Part shown: piece by piece, positions 36,902 to 46,937 of the stretch
Layout of the letters: each line of letters opens with the position of its first letter
How positions within the stretch are numbered: position 1 is the first letter of the stretch
Translations under genes and position numbers: made by a program
From: Marinomonas sp. CT5
GTDB lineage: Bacteria > Pseudomonadota > Gammaproteobacteria > Pseudomonadales > Marinomonadaceae
Assembly (NCBI RefSeq): GCF_018336975.1
Contig: NZ_CP025572.1
Span: 2,397,162 to 2,461,161, forward strand
Direction of reading: 5' to 3'
Length of the DNA: 64,000 bases
The notes under the pieces: generated by a model
Told to the model about the DNA's origin: nothing
Database searches by the model: none
What the model saw: only the letters and a program-made list of their open reading frames with translations

Positions 36902-39900
36902 ATGATTAGAATGCTTATCAATGCAACTCAACAAGAAGAGTTGCGCGTCGCCCTAGTAGACGGACAACGTCTATATGATCTAGATATTGAATCCGGTTCA
37001 CGCGAACAAAAGAAGTCAAACATATACAAAGGCCGAATTACTCGCATTGAGCCGAGTCTTGAAGCCGCCTTTGTTGACTTCGGTGCTGATCGCCACGGTT
37101 TCCTCCCTCTAAAAGAAATTTCAAAGACCTACTTCTCCAAAAAATCCAATCATGAAGGCCGAATTAACATCAAAGACGTGTTAACCGAAGGTCAAGAAGT
37201 GATTGTGCAAGTTGACAAAGAAGAACGTGGAAACAAAGGGGCAGCGCTAACGACATTTGTGAGCTTGGCTGGTCGTTATTTAGTTCTCATGCCAAATAAC
37301 CCTCGCGCTGGCGGTATTTCTCGCCGCATTGACGGAGACGATCGCTCTCACCTAAAAGAAGCCATGTCTGGGCTTAACACACCAGAGAACGGCGGCCTTA
37401 TTGTACGTACTGCTGGTGTTGGTCGCTCTACAGAAGAGTTGCAATGGGATTTAGACTATCTAGATACTTTGTGGTCATCCATTACTAAAGCGGCTTCTGA
37501 AAAACCCGCTCCTTTCTTAATCTATCAAGAAAGCAACATCGTTATCCGCGCCATCCGTGACTACCTACGTGAAGATATTGGCGAAGTATTGATTGATGAA
37601 AAAAGCGCTTACCAAGACGCTATCAACTTCGTTATGCAAGTTATGCCGCACTTTAAGTCACGCATTAAAATGTATACCGACTCAACACCCCTTTTTAACC
37701 GTTTCCAGATCGAAACTCAGATCGAAACCGCTTTCCAGCGCGAAGTTCGTCTACCTTCTGGCGGTTCTATTGTTATCGACCCGACAGAAGCATTAGTCTC
37801 TATCGATATTAACTCTGCTCGTGCGACCAAAGGCGGAGATATTGAAGAAACCGCATTACAAACAAACTTAGAAGCAGCTGATGAAATCGCTCGCCAACTT
37901 CGTCTTCGTGACATAGGCGGTTTGGTCGTTATCGACTTCATCGATATGACACCCGTACGCAACCAGAAAGAAGTTGAAAATCGCATGAAAAACGCTCTAG
38001 AAGCGGATCGTGCTCGCGTCCAATTAGGCCGAATTTCTCGCTTTGGTCTACTGGAAATGTCACGTCAGCGTTTACGCCCTTCCCTTGGCGAAACCAGTGG
38101 CATCGTTTGTCCTCGTTGTAATGGGCAAGGTTTTATTCGTGATGTAGAATCCCTTGCTCTTTCGGTACTTCGCCTTATTGAAGAGGAATGTTCAAAAGAA
38201 CGTACAGCTCAAATTCGCGCTGTATTACCAGTTTCTGTAGCGACTTTCTTGCTGAACGAAAAACGTACCAACATAGCAAAAATTGAAAAGCGCAATAGCG
38301 TCCATATCATTCTGGTGCCAAACCCGCACATGGAGACACCACACTTTGAAGTTGAGCGGATTCGCGATGACAGTACTGTCGTGACACAGAATGAAAACAG
38401 CTATAACTTGGTAGAAACACCAGAACAGCCTCCATACGAGCCACGCCAAGCCAGTGAAAACGTTCGCCCACAAGCAGCCGTTACGAGTATTGCTCCTAAA
38501 TCACCAGCGCCTGAACATACGGCAGCACCTGCAGCTAAATCAAGCAAGACGGTTACGAGCAAACCTAGCCTGCTAAAACGCATCATGACAGCGCTATTTG
38601 GCGAAACCCAAAACAGTACAAAAGCAAAATCATCAACCAGCAATACACATAACTCTCAAAAAAATGAGCGAGACAACACCACAAATAAACCCAAGAATAC
38701 TCGTGTAAATCGTAATAAGCGTAACGTTAAGCATCAAAATACGGATAAAAGTGACAGCAAACCAAGCGAAAATAATCGCTCAACACGTCAATCACGTCGT
38801 GAACAAGCAGAGTCAAACACAAAAGGAAACAGCCGCCGTAATAATAACCGTGGCAACAAGCAGGACTCTCATACAGAGAAAAATGAAGCCGCTACGAAAA
38901 CAGTACCTCGCCAGACTCAGAAAGAAATACCTGAAGTTAAAGAACGCAAGCGTGATCGAAATGAAAATCGTCGTCGTAATGGCAAACTGAAAGATGAAGC
39001 ATTAGAAGCCACTAAACTTCAAGAACAAGAAGATGCCGCTTTGATTGAAGCCTCTCAAAATAAAGAAGCTGAAAACAAAGATAGCAATGATGAGCCTCAA
39101 CGCCGCTCTCGTCGCTCTCGTCGTTCTCGTCGCCCTCAAAAAGAAGAAAATAATATTCAACAAGAAAACATTGAATCTGAAAACGCTAATACCGAGACTT
39201 CTGAATCTGCTGTTAATAGCCCAGAAGAGACAAAGTCTGATGATATTCCAACAGCGCCAGAATCAACGACTGAAATTAAGCAGAATGACAGTCTATCTGA
39301 AGAAGATAAAGCAGCCGATATAGCTGAGACCGAGAAAGAACCAACTTCTACCGATACCACAGACACAAATGAGCCAAAAGCGGCTGACAACAAACCAGTT
39401 AAACCTAAAATGTCAGTAAAGGCTCAAATGCGTAAAATCGAGCAAGAGACGGCAGTGGCGGAAGAAACTAAAGTAGAAACGCCTGCGGAAGAAGCTAAAG
39501 TAGAGACGCCTGCCGAAGAAACTAAAGTAGAAACACCTGTTGAAGAAACTAAAGCGGAAGCACCTGCTGAAGAAACTAAAGCGGAAGCACCTGCTGAAGA
39601 AGCTAAAGCGGAAGCACCTGCTGAAGAAGCTAAAGCGGAAGCACCTGCTGAAGAAGCTAAAGCGGAAGCACCTGCTGAAGAAGCTAAAGTAGAAACACCT
39701 GCTGAAGAAACTAAAGCGGAAGCACCTGCTGAAGAAACTAAAGCGGAAGCACCTGCTGAAGAAGCTAAAGTAGAAACACCGATTGAAGAAGTTAAAAAAG
39801 AAGCATCTGAGAGCACTAACAAAAAAGTCCGCACACCTCGCCGTGGGCGCGGCAAACCTGCAGCCAAAGACACTGCTACAGAAGTTAAAGCACCTGTAGA

Positions 39901-40069
39901 ATTACCGGCCGCCATCTTAGCTCAACAAGAAAAGCTTCGCTTGGAACAGGAAGAAAAACGAAAAGCGGCGACTTCACGTCGACGCACCTCTTCTGGCCGA
40001 GTAAAAAATGATCCAAGGCTTGCTAGACAACAAGAGCCTGAATCAACATCGGAAGCTAACGTAGACTAA
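36902..40069 (+). CDS. rne: Ribonuclease E
   Basis: The essential endoribonuclease and degradosome scaffold, 1055 residues (E. coli 1061). The N-terminal half has an S1 domain (~35-119), the 5'-sensor/RNase H region, the DNase I-like catalytic domain with IDINSARAT and [10 protein letters not shown] holding the two catalytic aspartates, and the zinc-link CPRC near residue 403. The C-terminal half is disordered, with arginine-rich RNA-binding patches and a 13-unit repeat. The ATG at 36902 gives [13 protein letters not shown], matching E. coli [10 protein letters not shown]; an upstream in-frame GTG at 36863 is possible but less likely. Confidence 0.95.
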   Translation: MIRMLINATQQEELRVALVDGQRLYDLDIESGSREQKKSNIYKGRITRIEPSLEAAFVDFGADRHGFLPLKEISKTYFSKKSNHEGRINIKDVLTEGQEVIVQVDKEERGNKGAALTTFVSLAGRYLVLMPNNPRAGGISRRIDGDDRSHLKEAMSGLNTPENGGLIVRTAGVGRSTEELQWDLDYLDTLWSSITKAASEKPAPFLIYQESNIVIRAIRDYLREDIGEVLIDEKSAYQDAINFVMQVMPHFKSRIKMYTDSTPLFNRFQIETQIETAFQREVRLPSGGSIVIDPTEALVSIDINSARATKGGDIEETALQTNLEAADEIARQLRLRDIGGLVVIDFIDMTPVRNQKEVENRMKNALEADRARVQLGRISRFGLLEMSRQRLRPSLGETSGIVCPRCNGQGFIRDVESLALSVLRLIEEECSKERTAQIRAVLPVSVATFLLNEKRTNIAKIEKRNSVHIILVPNPHMETPHFEVERIRDDSTVVTQNENSYNLVETPEQPPYEPRQASENVRPQAAVTSIAPKSPAPEHTAAPAAKSSKTVTSKPSLLKRIMTALFGETQNSTKAKSSTSNTHNSQKNERDNTTNKPKNTRVNRNKRNVKHQNTDKSDSKPSENNRSTRQSRREQAESNTKGNSRRNNNRGNKQDSHTEKNEAATKTVPRQTQKEIPEVKERKRDRNENRRRNGKLKDEALEATKLQEQEDAALIEASQNKEAENKDSNDEPQRRSRRSRRSRRPQKEENNIQQENIESENANTETSESAVNSPEETKSDDIPTAPESTTEIKQNDSLSEEDKAADIAETEKEPTSTDTTDTNEPKAADNKPVKPKMSVKAQMRKIEQETAVAEETKVETPAEEAKVETPAEETKVETPVEETKAEAPAEETKAEAPAEEAKAEAPAEEAKAEAPAEEAKAEAPAEEAKVETPAEETKAEAPAEETKAEAPAEEAKVETPIEEVKKEASESTNKKVRTPRRGRGKPAAKDTATEVKAPVELPAAILAQQEKLRLEQEEKRKAATSRRRTSSGRVKNDPRLARQQEPESTSEANVD
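39458..39808 (+). repeat. 27-bp tandem repeat in the rne scaffold region, 13 units
   Basis: Thirteen 27-bp units encode nonapeptides of the form AEE(A/T)K(A/V)E(A/T)P. Units 6-8 are identical at the DNA level, and unit types [18 protein letters not shown] and AEEAKVETP recur in blocks. The last unit (IEEVKKEAS) is diverged. The segment is acidic, Pro/Ala-rich and surely disordered. The reading frame is preserved because the unit is a multiple of three, so copy number can vary without frameshift. Confidence 0.95.
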
Positions 40070-40096
40070 ATACTGCGGTGTTTATCTAAACAAAAC

Positions 40097-40126
40097 AAAG
40101 AGCCCGCATTTATGCGGGCTCTTTTG
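40097..40126 (+). terminator. Terminator after rne
   Basis: AAAGAGCCCGCAT and ATGCGGGCTCTTT form a 13-bp stem with a minimal loop and trailing T's. Confidence 0.92.
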
Positions 40127-40193
40127 CAAAAAGAGCATTATGGATTTTTTCAACGGATGGAATTGAACATAATTAACGGACAGGTATTAAATA

Positions 40194-41849
40194 ATGATCA
40201 TTGATTTCTCTCGCTTTAAAGATTGGACGCTTGCTGGCGATTTATTTGGTGGAGCAACCACCGCCATTGTATCACTTCCCCTAGCACTGGCTTTTGGTGT
40301 TGCATCAGGCGCAGGAGCAGAAGCAGGACTTTGGGGAGCAATACTCGTTGGTTTTTTTGCTGCACTATTCGGTGGATCAACTAGCCTAATATCTGAACCA
40401 ACAGGACCAATGACAGTAATTATGACAGCTGTTTTAACCAGCATGCTGGCCAGCAACCCCGAAGGAGGTGTTGCCATGGCTTTCACGGTTGTCATGATAG
40501 CTGGAATATTTCAAATAACCCTTGGCTACTTAAAATTAGGAAAATACATTACCCTAATGCCATACAGCGTTATTTCTGGCTTTATGTCTGGAATTGGCGT
40601 CATACTGGTGATCTTACAAATAGCCCCCTTCCTTGGCCATCCATCACCACCAGGTGGTGTCATGGGAACCCTCAGCGCGCTACCAAGCCTTATCATTAAT
40701 CTGAAATTTTCTGAGTTATTTCTGGGCCTCCTTACGCTAGGGGTATTATTTTATTTACCAAAAAAATGGCGGAGGTATATTCCGGCTCAACTTGTAGCCT
40801 TAATTGCAATTACACTTATTTCAGTCATTTTATTCGATGATTCGGACATCCGTCGCATCGGTGTTATCCCGTCTGGATTGCCTTCTATCCACTGGCCTCA
40901 CTTTGAAAGCACAGTGATTATCGAAATGTTCATCGACGGTTTAGTGCTTGGGACACTAGGCTGCATAGACACCCTCCTTACAGCAGTCATAGCAGATAGC
41001 CTAACGCGCAAGGAACATGATTCAAATCGTGAGCTTATTGGCCAAGGTAGCGCCAATCTTATATCAGGACTACTCGGTGGGTTACCTGGAGCTGGAGCAA
41101 CCATGGGGACCGTTGTCAATATTCAATCAGGTGGTAAATCGCCATTTGCAGGTATCTCAAGGGCTCTCATTTTATTATTAGTTATACTGGCGGCATCTGA
41201 GCTAATCCAACCAATTCCAATGGCTGTACTTGCAGGCATCGCCTTATATGTAGGAATCAATATTCTCGACTGGAGTTTCTTAAAACGCGCACATAAAGTC
41301 GCCTTATCCCCAACCATCATAATGTATGGCGTAATGACTCTAACCATCTTTGTTGATCTTATGGTTGCGGTCGGCATCGGCGTTTTTATAGCCAATATAA
41401 TTACAATTGAAAAACTCAGTCGACTACAATCAGGAAATGTGAAAGCCATTAGTGATGCCGATGATGACATTTTCCTTTCTGATGAAGAAAAGACATTATT
41501 GGATCAAGCGGATGGCAATGTTCTCCTTTTCTATTTGTCTGGCCCTATGATATTCGGTGCAAGTAAGGCAATTGCTAAACATCATAATCGCATTCATAAC
41601 TATAAAGCTGTAGTTCTTGATTTAAGCGCTGTCCCCATGATGGACCTAACTATTGGACTTGCATTAGAGAACGCAATAAAAGACGCCATAGAAGCAGAGT
41701 GCGCTGTCTATATTTTCAGCCCCAACGGACAAACTACAGAGCAGCTTGAAAAACTTGGTATTTTAAACCGGTTACCACACAATGCTTTTTGTGACTCACG
41801 AAAATCTGCATTATTTCATGCCGTCCAAAGCCTAGAAACGACCACCTAA
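40194..41849 (+). CDS. SulP-family anion transporter with STAS domain
   Basis: A 551-residue inner-membrane transporter. About 11-14 hydrophobic segments span residues ~15-400, with SEPTGPMTVIMTAVLTS near 65 and LPGAGATMGTVVNIQSGGKS near 297 being typical of SulP. A cytoplasmic STAS domain occupies ~440-545 (VVLDLSAVPMMDLTIGLALE). SulP proteins carry sulfate, bicarbonate or dicarboxylates; BicA-like bicarbonate transporters share this layout, but the substrate cannot be fixed. Single gene between two terminators. Confidence 0.88.
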   Translation: MIIDFSRFKDWTLAGDLFGGATTAIVSLPLALAFGVASGAGAEAGLWGAILVGFFAALFGGSTSLISEPTGPMTVIMTAVLTSMLASNPEGGVAMAFTVVMIAGIFQITLGYLKLGKYITLMPYSVISGFMSGIGVILVILQIAPFLGHPSPPGGVMGTLSALPSLIINLKFSELFLGLLTLGVLFYLPKKWRRYIPAQLVALIAITLISVILFDDSDIRRIGVIPSGLPSIHWPHFESTVIIEMFIDGLVLGTLGCIDTLLTAVIADSLTRKEHDSNRELIGQGSANLISGLLGGLPGAGATMGTVVNIQSGGKSPFAGISRALILLLVILAASELIQPIPMAVLAGIALYVGINILDWSFLKRAHKVALSPTIIMYGVMTLTIFVDLMVAVGIGVFIANIITIEKLSRLQSGNVKAISDADDDIFLSDEEKTLLDQADGNVLLFYLSGPMIFGASKAIAKHHNRIHNYKAVVLDLSAVPMMDLTIGLALENAIKDAIEAECAVYIFSPNGQTTEQLEKLGILNRLPHNAFCDSRKSALFHAVQSLETTT

Positions 41850-41866
41850 TCACTTAATCTAAGAAC

Positions 41867-41897
41867 AAAAAAAAGCCGCTTAAAGCGGCTTTTTTAT
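41867..41897. terminator. Bidirectional terminator between SulP gene and aceF
   Basis: AAAAAAGCCGCTT and AAGCGGCTTTTTT form a strong stem between convergent genes, with T-runs on both strands. Confidence 0.92.
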
Positions 41898-41914
41898 TTA
41901 CTTACAGCAAGTCA

Positions 41915-43846
41915 TTATAGAGACAAGCGGCGCACATCACTTAACAAAGCATTAAGATAGGTCATGAAGCGACCAGCATCACCGCCATTTACCGCTCTGT
42001 GATCATAAGACAAGCACAATGGCAACATTGTACGAGGCTCAAAGTCTTTACCATTCCAACGCGGTTCGACATCTGCTTTAGAGACACCAAGTATTCCCAC
42101 TTCAGGAGCATTAACAATAGGCGTAAAGCCTGTACCGCCGATAGCACCTAAACTTGAAATAGTAAAACAACCACCTTGCATATCTGCTGGTTTGAGCTGC
42201 TTATCAAGCGCTTTCTTAATTAGATCGCCCGCTTCTTTTGCAATCTGAACCACTGACTTCTTATCAGCATCACGCAAAACAGGAACAACCAAGCCAGCCG
42301 GTGAATCCACCGCAATACCAATATGTACATAATGCTTCTGAACGTAGTTTTCACCATCAGCCATTAGAGACACATTGAAACTTGGATTTGCAACCATAGC
42401 TTGAGCAACAGCTTTAATAAGGAATGGAAGTGGTGTCAACTTAACACCTTGCTTCTCCATCTCCCCTTTCAAGCCCTTACGAAACGCTTCAAGATCCGTA
42501 ATATCTGCCTTATCAAACTGAGTAACATGAGGTATTACAAGTGCGTTACGGACCATGTTCTGAGCAGTTAGGCGCTGAATTTTGCTCATCTTAACAACTT
42601 CGACTTCGCCGAACTTGCTAAAATCTTGATCTGGCACCGTAGGTAAAGCAGAGTTCGCCACTGCACCAACAGGAGCAGACGTCGCCTTTTGCACAGCAGT
42701 TTTAACGTATGCTTGTAGGTCTTCTTTCATAATACGGCCACGAGGACCTGTAGGACGAACAAAAGCAAGGTCAACACCTAGTTCACGAGCAAGCATCCGC
42801 ACTGCAGGGCCAGCATGAACTTTCTTCGAAGGTTCAGACAACGCAGCAGATTGATCCATCTCAGGTGCTGATGCCGCTTTTGAAGCACTAGCCTTAGGAG
42901 CCTCGGCCGCAGGGGCTGGAGACGCTTTTTCAGCAGCAGGAGCTTCAGATGTAGAACCACCCTCCACTTCAAGCTCAAGAACGAAATCACCCTCAGAAAC
43001 CTTGTCACCAACATTGATAGAAACAGATTTAACTGTACCATCCTTAGGTGAAGGAATTTCCATAGAAGCCTTATCGGTTTCAAGAACGATGATAGAATCA
43101 CCTTCTTTAACCTTGTCACCAGCTGTAACAGCAACTTCAATAACTTCTACACCTTCTGCACCACCAATATCAGGCACATTCACCTTCTCAACGCCACCAG
43201 AAGAAGGTTGAGGCGCCACATCTTCTGATTTAGACGTTTGCTGTTTAGCTTCAGGCTCAACAGAAGTTGAAGAAGACGACCCCGTTGTAAGAACAAGAAT
43301 ATCATCACCTTCGGAAACTGTATCTCCCTCTTTAATAATGACTTTCGTTACCTTACCACTGGCTGGTGCCGGGATATCCATGGAGGCTTTATCTGTCTCA
43401 AGAACGATGATGGAATCACCTTCTTGAACATCATCACCTTCAGCAACACAAACCTCAATGATATCTACACCTGTTGCGCCACCAATGTCTGGTACAGATA
43501 CAGTTTGTTCAGAAGACGCCTCTTTAGCTGGTTTTGCTTCAGCTGCTGGTGCTTCTTCTTTTACTGGCGCTTCTTTCTTTGGCTCTTCAGAGGTGTCTTT
43601 ACCACCTTCTTCGATTTCAAGCTCAAGAATGTCATCACCTTCAGAAACCGTATCACTTTCTTTCACTTTAATAGAGGTGATTTTACCTGCTAATGGAGAA
43701 GGCACGTCCATAGACGCTTTATCAGTTTCTAATACAATAATAGTTTGGTCGACTTCGATAATGTCACCAACTTGTACGCTAACCTCGATTACATCGACGT
43801 TATCCGCACCGCCAATATCCGGCACTCGAATGATTTCAGTACTCAC
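41915..43846 (-). CDS. aceF: Pyruvate dehydrogenase E2, dihydrolipoyl acetyltransferase
   Basis: The E2 core of pyruvate dehydrogenase. Three N-terminal lipoyl domains each carry ETDKASMD/E, separated by Ala/Pro/Glu-rich linkers. A peripheral E1/E3-binding domain follows (AGPAVRMLARELGVDL), then the acetyltransferase domain ending with SYDHRAVNGGD. An in-frame ATG exists at 43864, but AAGGAG lies 6 nt before the GTG at 43846, inside the longer frame. The GTG start (643 residues) is therefore preferred. It follows aceE with a strong hairpin between; no lpd gene follows. Confidence 0.93.
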   Translation of the reverse strand: MSTEIIRVPDIGGADNVDVIEVSVQVGDIIEVDQTIIVLETDKASMDVPSPLAGKITSIKVKESDTVSEGDDILELEIEEGGKDTSEEPKKEAPVKEEAPAAEAKPAKEASSEQTVSVPDIGGATGVDIIEVCVAEGDDVQEGDSIIVLETDKASMDIPAPASGKVTKVIIKEGDTVSEGDDILVLTTGSSSSTSVEPEAKQQTSKSEDVAPQPSSGGVEKVNVPDIGGAEGVEVIEVAVTAGDKVKEGDSIIVLETDKASMEIPSPKDGTVKSVSINVGDKVSEGDFVLELEVEGGSTSEAPAAEKASPAPAAEAPKASASKAASAPEMDQSAALSEPSKKVHAGPAVRMLARELGVDLAFVRPTGPRGRIMKEDLQAYVKTAVQKATSAPVGAVANSALPTVPDQDFSKFGEVEVVKMSKIQRLTAQNMVRNALVIPHVTQFDKADITDLEAFRKGLKGEMEKQGVKLTPLPFLIKAVAQAMVANPSFNVSLMADGENYVQKHYVHIGIAVDSPAGLVVPVLRDADKKSVVQIAKEAGDLIKKALDKQLKPADMQGGCFTISSLGAIGGTGFTPIVNAPEVGILGVSKADVEPRWNGKDFEPRTMLPLCLSYDHRAVNGGDAGRFMTYLNALLSDVRRLSL

Positions 43847-43888
43847 AGAAATCTCCTTTGTCATATAGACGCATCAAACTTAAAATCT

Positions 43889-43922
43889 TATCTAGCTTAA
43901 GCCTTTAAACTTAAGCTAGATA
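43889..43922 (-). promoter_or_regulatory. Intercistronic 13-bp hairpin between aceE and aceF
   Basis: TATCTAGCTTAAG and CTTAAGCTAGATA are perfect 13-bp arms around an 8-nt loop in the aceE-aceF gap. There is no following T-run on the transcribed strand. Likely to affect mRNA processing or the aceE:aceF ratio. Confidence 0.65.
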
Positions 43923-43939
43923 CCCAGATTGTCAGGTAA

Positions 43940-46606
43940 TTAGCAAGTTACTGGATTTGGCTTTTCAGGGTCCAAGCCAAATTTAGCAATTGCCTCACTA
44001 ACTACAGATGCATCAATCACACCGTCTTTTGCCAGTGCATTCAAGGCTGAAACCACAACCCAATAGCGGTTAACTTCAAAGAAGTGACGCAATTGAGCAC
44101 GAGTATCACTACGACCAAAACCATCCGTACCAAGCACGTTATATGTACCATTTACGAATGGACGAATTTGATCTGCGAACAATTTAATATGATCAGTAGA
44201 TGCCACAACAGGACCATTGCCATTCAAGCATGACTCTACATAGGATACGCGAGCTTCTGACTCTGGGTGAAGCATATTCCAACGACTTACATCAAGACCT
44301 TCACGACGAAGCTCATTGAAAGAAGTCACACTCCAAACATCAGAATTAACACCAAAGTCATTAAAGAGAATTTCAGCTGCCGCTTCTACTTCACGAAGAA
44401 TCACACCAGAACCAAGCAATTGAACTTGTTTCTTATTCGCTTTCTTCGCATGCGATTTAAGCTTGTACATACCTTTAATAATGCCGTCTTCAACACCTTC
44501 AGGCATATCTTCGTGTGTATAGTTTTCATTCATTACCGTTAGATAATAGAAAACACTTTCCTTCTCCTTATACATACGACGCAAGCCATCTTGCATAATA
44601 ACAGCAACTTCGTACGAGTAAGTCGGATCATAAGATACACAGTTTGGAATAAGGCCAGCTTGAATATGAGAGTGACCATCTTCGTGCTGTAGGCCTTCGC
44701 CATTTAGTGTTGTACGACCTGCTGTAGCACCAATCAAGAAACCACGAGCTTGTGAATCACCTGCCGCCCAAGCCAAGTCACCAATACGCTGGAAACCAAA
44801 CATTGAGTAATAGATGTATACAGGGATCATTGGCAAAGCACTATTCGCATAAGATGTCGCCAATGCTAACCACGCTGAGAATGCACCTGGCTCATTAATA
44901 CCTTCCTGAAGGATTTGGCCATCATCAGATTCTTTATAATACATAATCTGAGTATGATCGTGAGGCGTATAGCGCTGACCTTCTGAAGAATAAATCCCCA
45001 GCTGGCGGAACATACCTTCCATACCAAACGTACGAGCTTCATCAGCAACAATTGGAACAACACGCTTGCCGATTTGCTTATCTTTAACCATGACATTCAA
45101 AGCACGCACGAAAGCCATTGTCGTAGATATTTCGCGGCCATTTGTCCCTGCAATTTGTGATTTAAAGGACTCTAAAGAAGGGACCTCAAGTGCTTCGCAG
45201 TCATGGTTACGAATTGGGAATGCACCATGCAATTCTTTACGACGTGCACGCATATATTGCATTTCAGGACTGTCTTCAGCTGGCTTGTAATAAGGCAGGT
45301 CTTTTAGCTCTTCATCACTAATCGGGATGCCAAATTTATCACGGAACTGAGCTAGAGATTCTTCATCCAACTTCTTGGTTTGATGCGCCGTGTTTTGAGC
45401 TTCGGCCGCTTTAAACATGCCATAGCCTTTAACGGTTTGCGCCAAGATAACCGTTGGTTGACCTTTGTGAGAAGTTGCTTCGGAATACGCTGCGTAAACT
45501 TTATATGGATCATGTCCGCCACGATTAAGATTCATAATCTCATCGTCGGTCATGTCTTTAACCATTTCTAACAACTCTGGATATTTTCCAAAGAAATGTT
45601 CACGAGTGTAGGCTCCACCATTTGCTTTGTAGTTTTGCAGCTCGCCATCACACACTTCATTCATGCGTTTAACAAGCAGACCTTTGTCATCTTTTTCGAA
45701 CAAAGGATCCCAATGGCGGCCCCATAAGCATTTAATGACATTCCAACCAGCGCCGCGGAAGACACCTTCGAGCTCTTGAACGATTTTACTGTTACCACGC
45801 ACAGGACCATCAAGGCGCTGTAAGTTACAGTTAATAACAAAAATTAGGTTATCCAGTTTTTCACGCCCAGCAAGAGCGATTGCACCTAGGGATTCTGGCT
45901 CATCACATTCACCATCACCTAAGAAAGCCCATACCTTGCGATCACCTTGATCAATTAGGCCACGGCTATGCTGGTATTTCATAACATGCGCTTGGTAGAT
46001 AGCCTGTAAAGGCCCCAATCCCATAGATACCGTAGGGAACTGCCAATAATCAGGCATTAACCAAGGATGTGGATAGGAAGATATGCCTTTACCATCTACT
46101 TCACGGCGGAAGTTATCAAGCTGCTCATCTGTTAAACGCCCTTCAATATATGAACGCGCATATATACCTGGAGAAATATGGCCTTGGAAAAAAACCATAT
46201 CTGCTTGCTGTTTGCCATCATTACCACGGAAAAAGTGGTTAAAACCGATATCATACAAAGTTGCTGCAGAGGAGAAACTTGTAATATGACCACCAAGTGT
46301 TGAATCACTACGGTTAGCCTTCATTACCATCGCCAATGCGTTCCAACGAATAATGGAACGTATACGACGCTCCATAAAGACGTCACCTGGCAATGGTTTC
46401 TCATTTTCAGGAGCAATTGTATTTCGATAAGGTGTCGTTATAGACGACGGCATTGACGCGCCAGCTTTAGAAGCTTCACTCGTCAAACGATTTAAAATGT
46501 ATTGCGCGCGATCAGAACCTTCTTCGCGAAGGACAGACTCAAGCGCATCGACCCACTCTTTTGTTTCAATTGGATCAATGTCTTCGAGAATATGCTGCTC
46601 AGTCAT
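43940..46606 (-). CDS. aceE: Pyruvate dehydrogenase E1 component
   Basis: The homodimeric thiamine-diphosphate E1 of pyruvate dehydrogenase, 888 residues (E. coli 887), decarboxylating pyruvate and acetylating the E2 lipoyl arm. The ThDP motif is GDGECDEPES with its partner NLIFVINCNLQRLDGPVRGN. SSAATLYDIGFNHFFRG near 125 and GTDGFGRSDTR near 820 are also typical. It is the first gene of aceEF; no pdhR-type regulator is adjacent. A long leader with several stems precedes it. Confidence 0.96.
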   Translation of the reverse strand: MTEQHILEDIDPIETKEWVDALESVLREEGSDRAQYILNRLTSEASKAGASMPSSITTPYRNTIAPENEKPLPGDVFMERRIRSIIRWNALAMVMKANRSDSTLGGHITSFSSAATLYDIGFNHFFRGNDGKQQADMVFFQGHISPGIYARSYIEGRLTDEQLDNFRREVDGKGISSYPHPWLMPDYWQFPTVSMGLGPLQAIYQAHVMKYQHSRGLIDQGDRKVWAFLGDGECDEPESLGAIALAGREKLDNLIFVINCNLQRLDGPVRGNSKIVQELEGVFRGAGWNVIKCLWGRHWDPLFEKDDKGLLVKRMNEVCDGELQNYKANGGAYTREHFFGKYPELLEMVKDMTDDEIMNLNRGGHDPYKVYAAYSEATSHKGQPTVILAQTVKGYGMFKAAEAQNTAHQTKKLDEESLAQFRDKFGIPISDEELKDLPYYKPAEDSPEMQYMRARRKELHGAFPIRNHDCEALEVPSLESFKSQIAGTNGREISTTMAFVRALNVMVKDKQIGKRVVPIVADEARTFGMEGMFRQLGIYSSEGQRYTPHDHTQIMYYKESDDGQILQEGINEPGAFSAWLALATSYANSALPMIPVYIYYSMFGFQRIGDLAWAAGDSQARGFLIGATAGRTTLNGEGLQHEDGHSHIQAGLIPNCVSYDPTYSYEVAVIMQDGLRRMYKEKESVFYYLTVMNENYTHEDMPEGVEDGIIKGMYKLKSHAKKANKKQVQLLGSGVILREVEAAAEILFNDFGVNSDVWSVTSFNELRREGLDVSRWNMLHPESEARVSYVESCLNGNGPVVASTDHIKLFADQIRPFVNGTYNVLGTDGFGRSDTRAQLRHFFEVNRYWVVVSALNALAKDGVIDASVVSEAIAKFGLDPEKPNPVTC

Positions 46607-46698
46607 CGTGTTAATAACTCCCGCTATTAGAACAGATACTTAACCTACCAAGGACATTATTTGTATTTAAGTCTTGGAGGCTACTTAAACGAACCATC

Positions 46699-46937
46699 GG
46701 AATTCACATGAATAGCCATAATGAATTCCAGCCGACCTAGGATAAAACGACACCCTATTTTAGTTTTGCGATTAAAGCGTCGTTTGTATCCGTTTCTATG
46801 GAAACTCTTTTTATTTTATTTTTATTTCCATTGCATCGACCACTAGGGTACCTAGTCGGCTCGCTTCCATTTTGGGTTTGGTTCATCAAACCCAACATCA
46901 AATTTCTATATGCAACCAGCTTTACTGAATGCATATA
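46699..46937 (-). promoter_or_regulatory. Structured leader upstream of aceE
   Basis: Read leftward, a row of inverted repeats precedes aceE: TATATGCA/TGCATATA (46937-46907), TTGGGTTTG/CAAACCCAA (46895-46872), a long-range AGCCGACTAGG/CCTAGGTCGGCT (46861-46851 with 46741-46730), and within it ACTAGG/CCTAGT (46856-46842), GTTTC/GAAAC (46805-46792) and AAACGAC/GTCGTTT (46785-46745). Then comes GGAATTCA/TGAATTCC (46729-46699). The local ACTAGG hairpin and the long-range stem use the same bases and exclude each other. No known riboswitch was recognised. Confidence 0.55.

Noticed and set aside
39458..39808. The regular 27-bp array as a CRISPR
   Set aside because: Units are contiguous with no spacers and lie in frame inside rne.
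39424..39915. Leftward 163-codon frame opposite the rne repeat
   Set aside because: It is the antisense shadow of the 27-bp repeat ([12 protein letters not shown] periodicity), without its own start signals.
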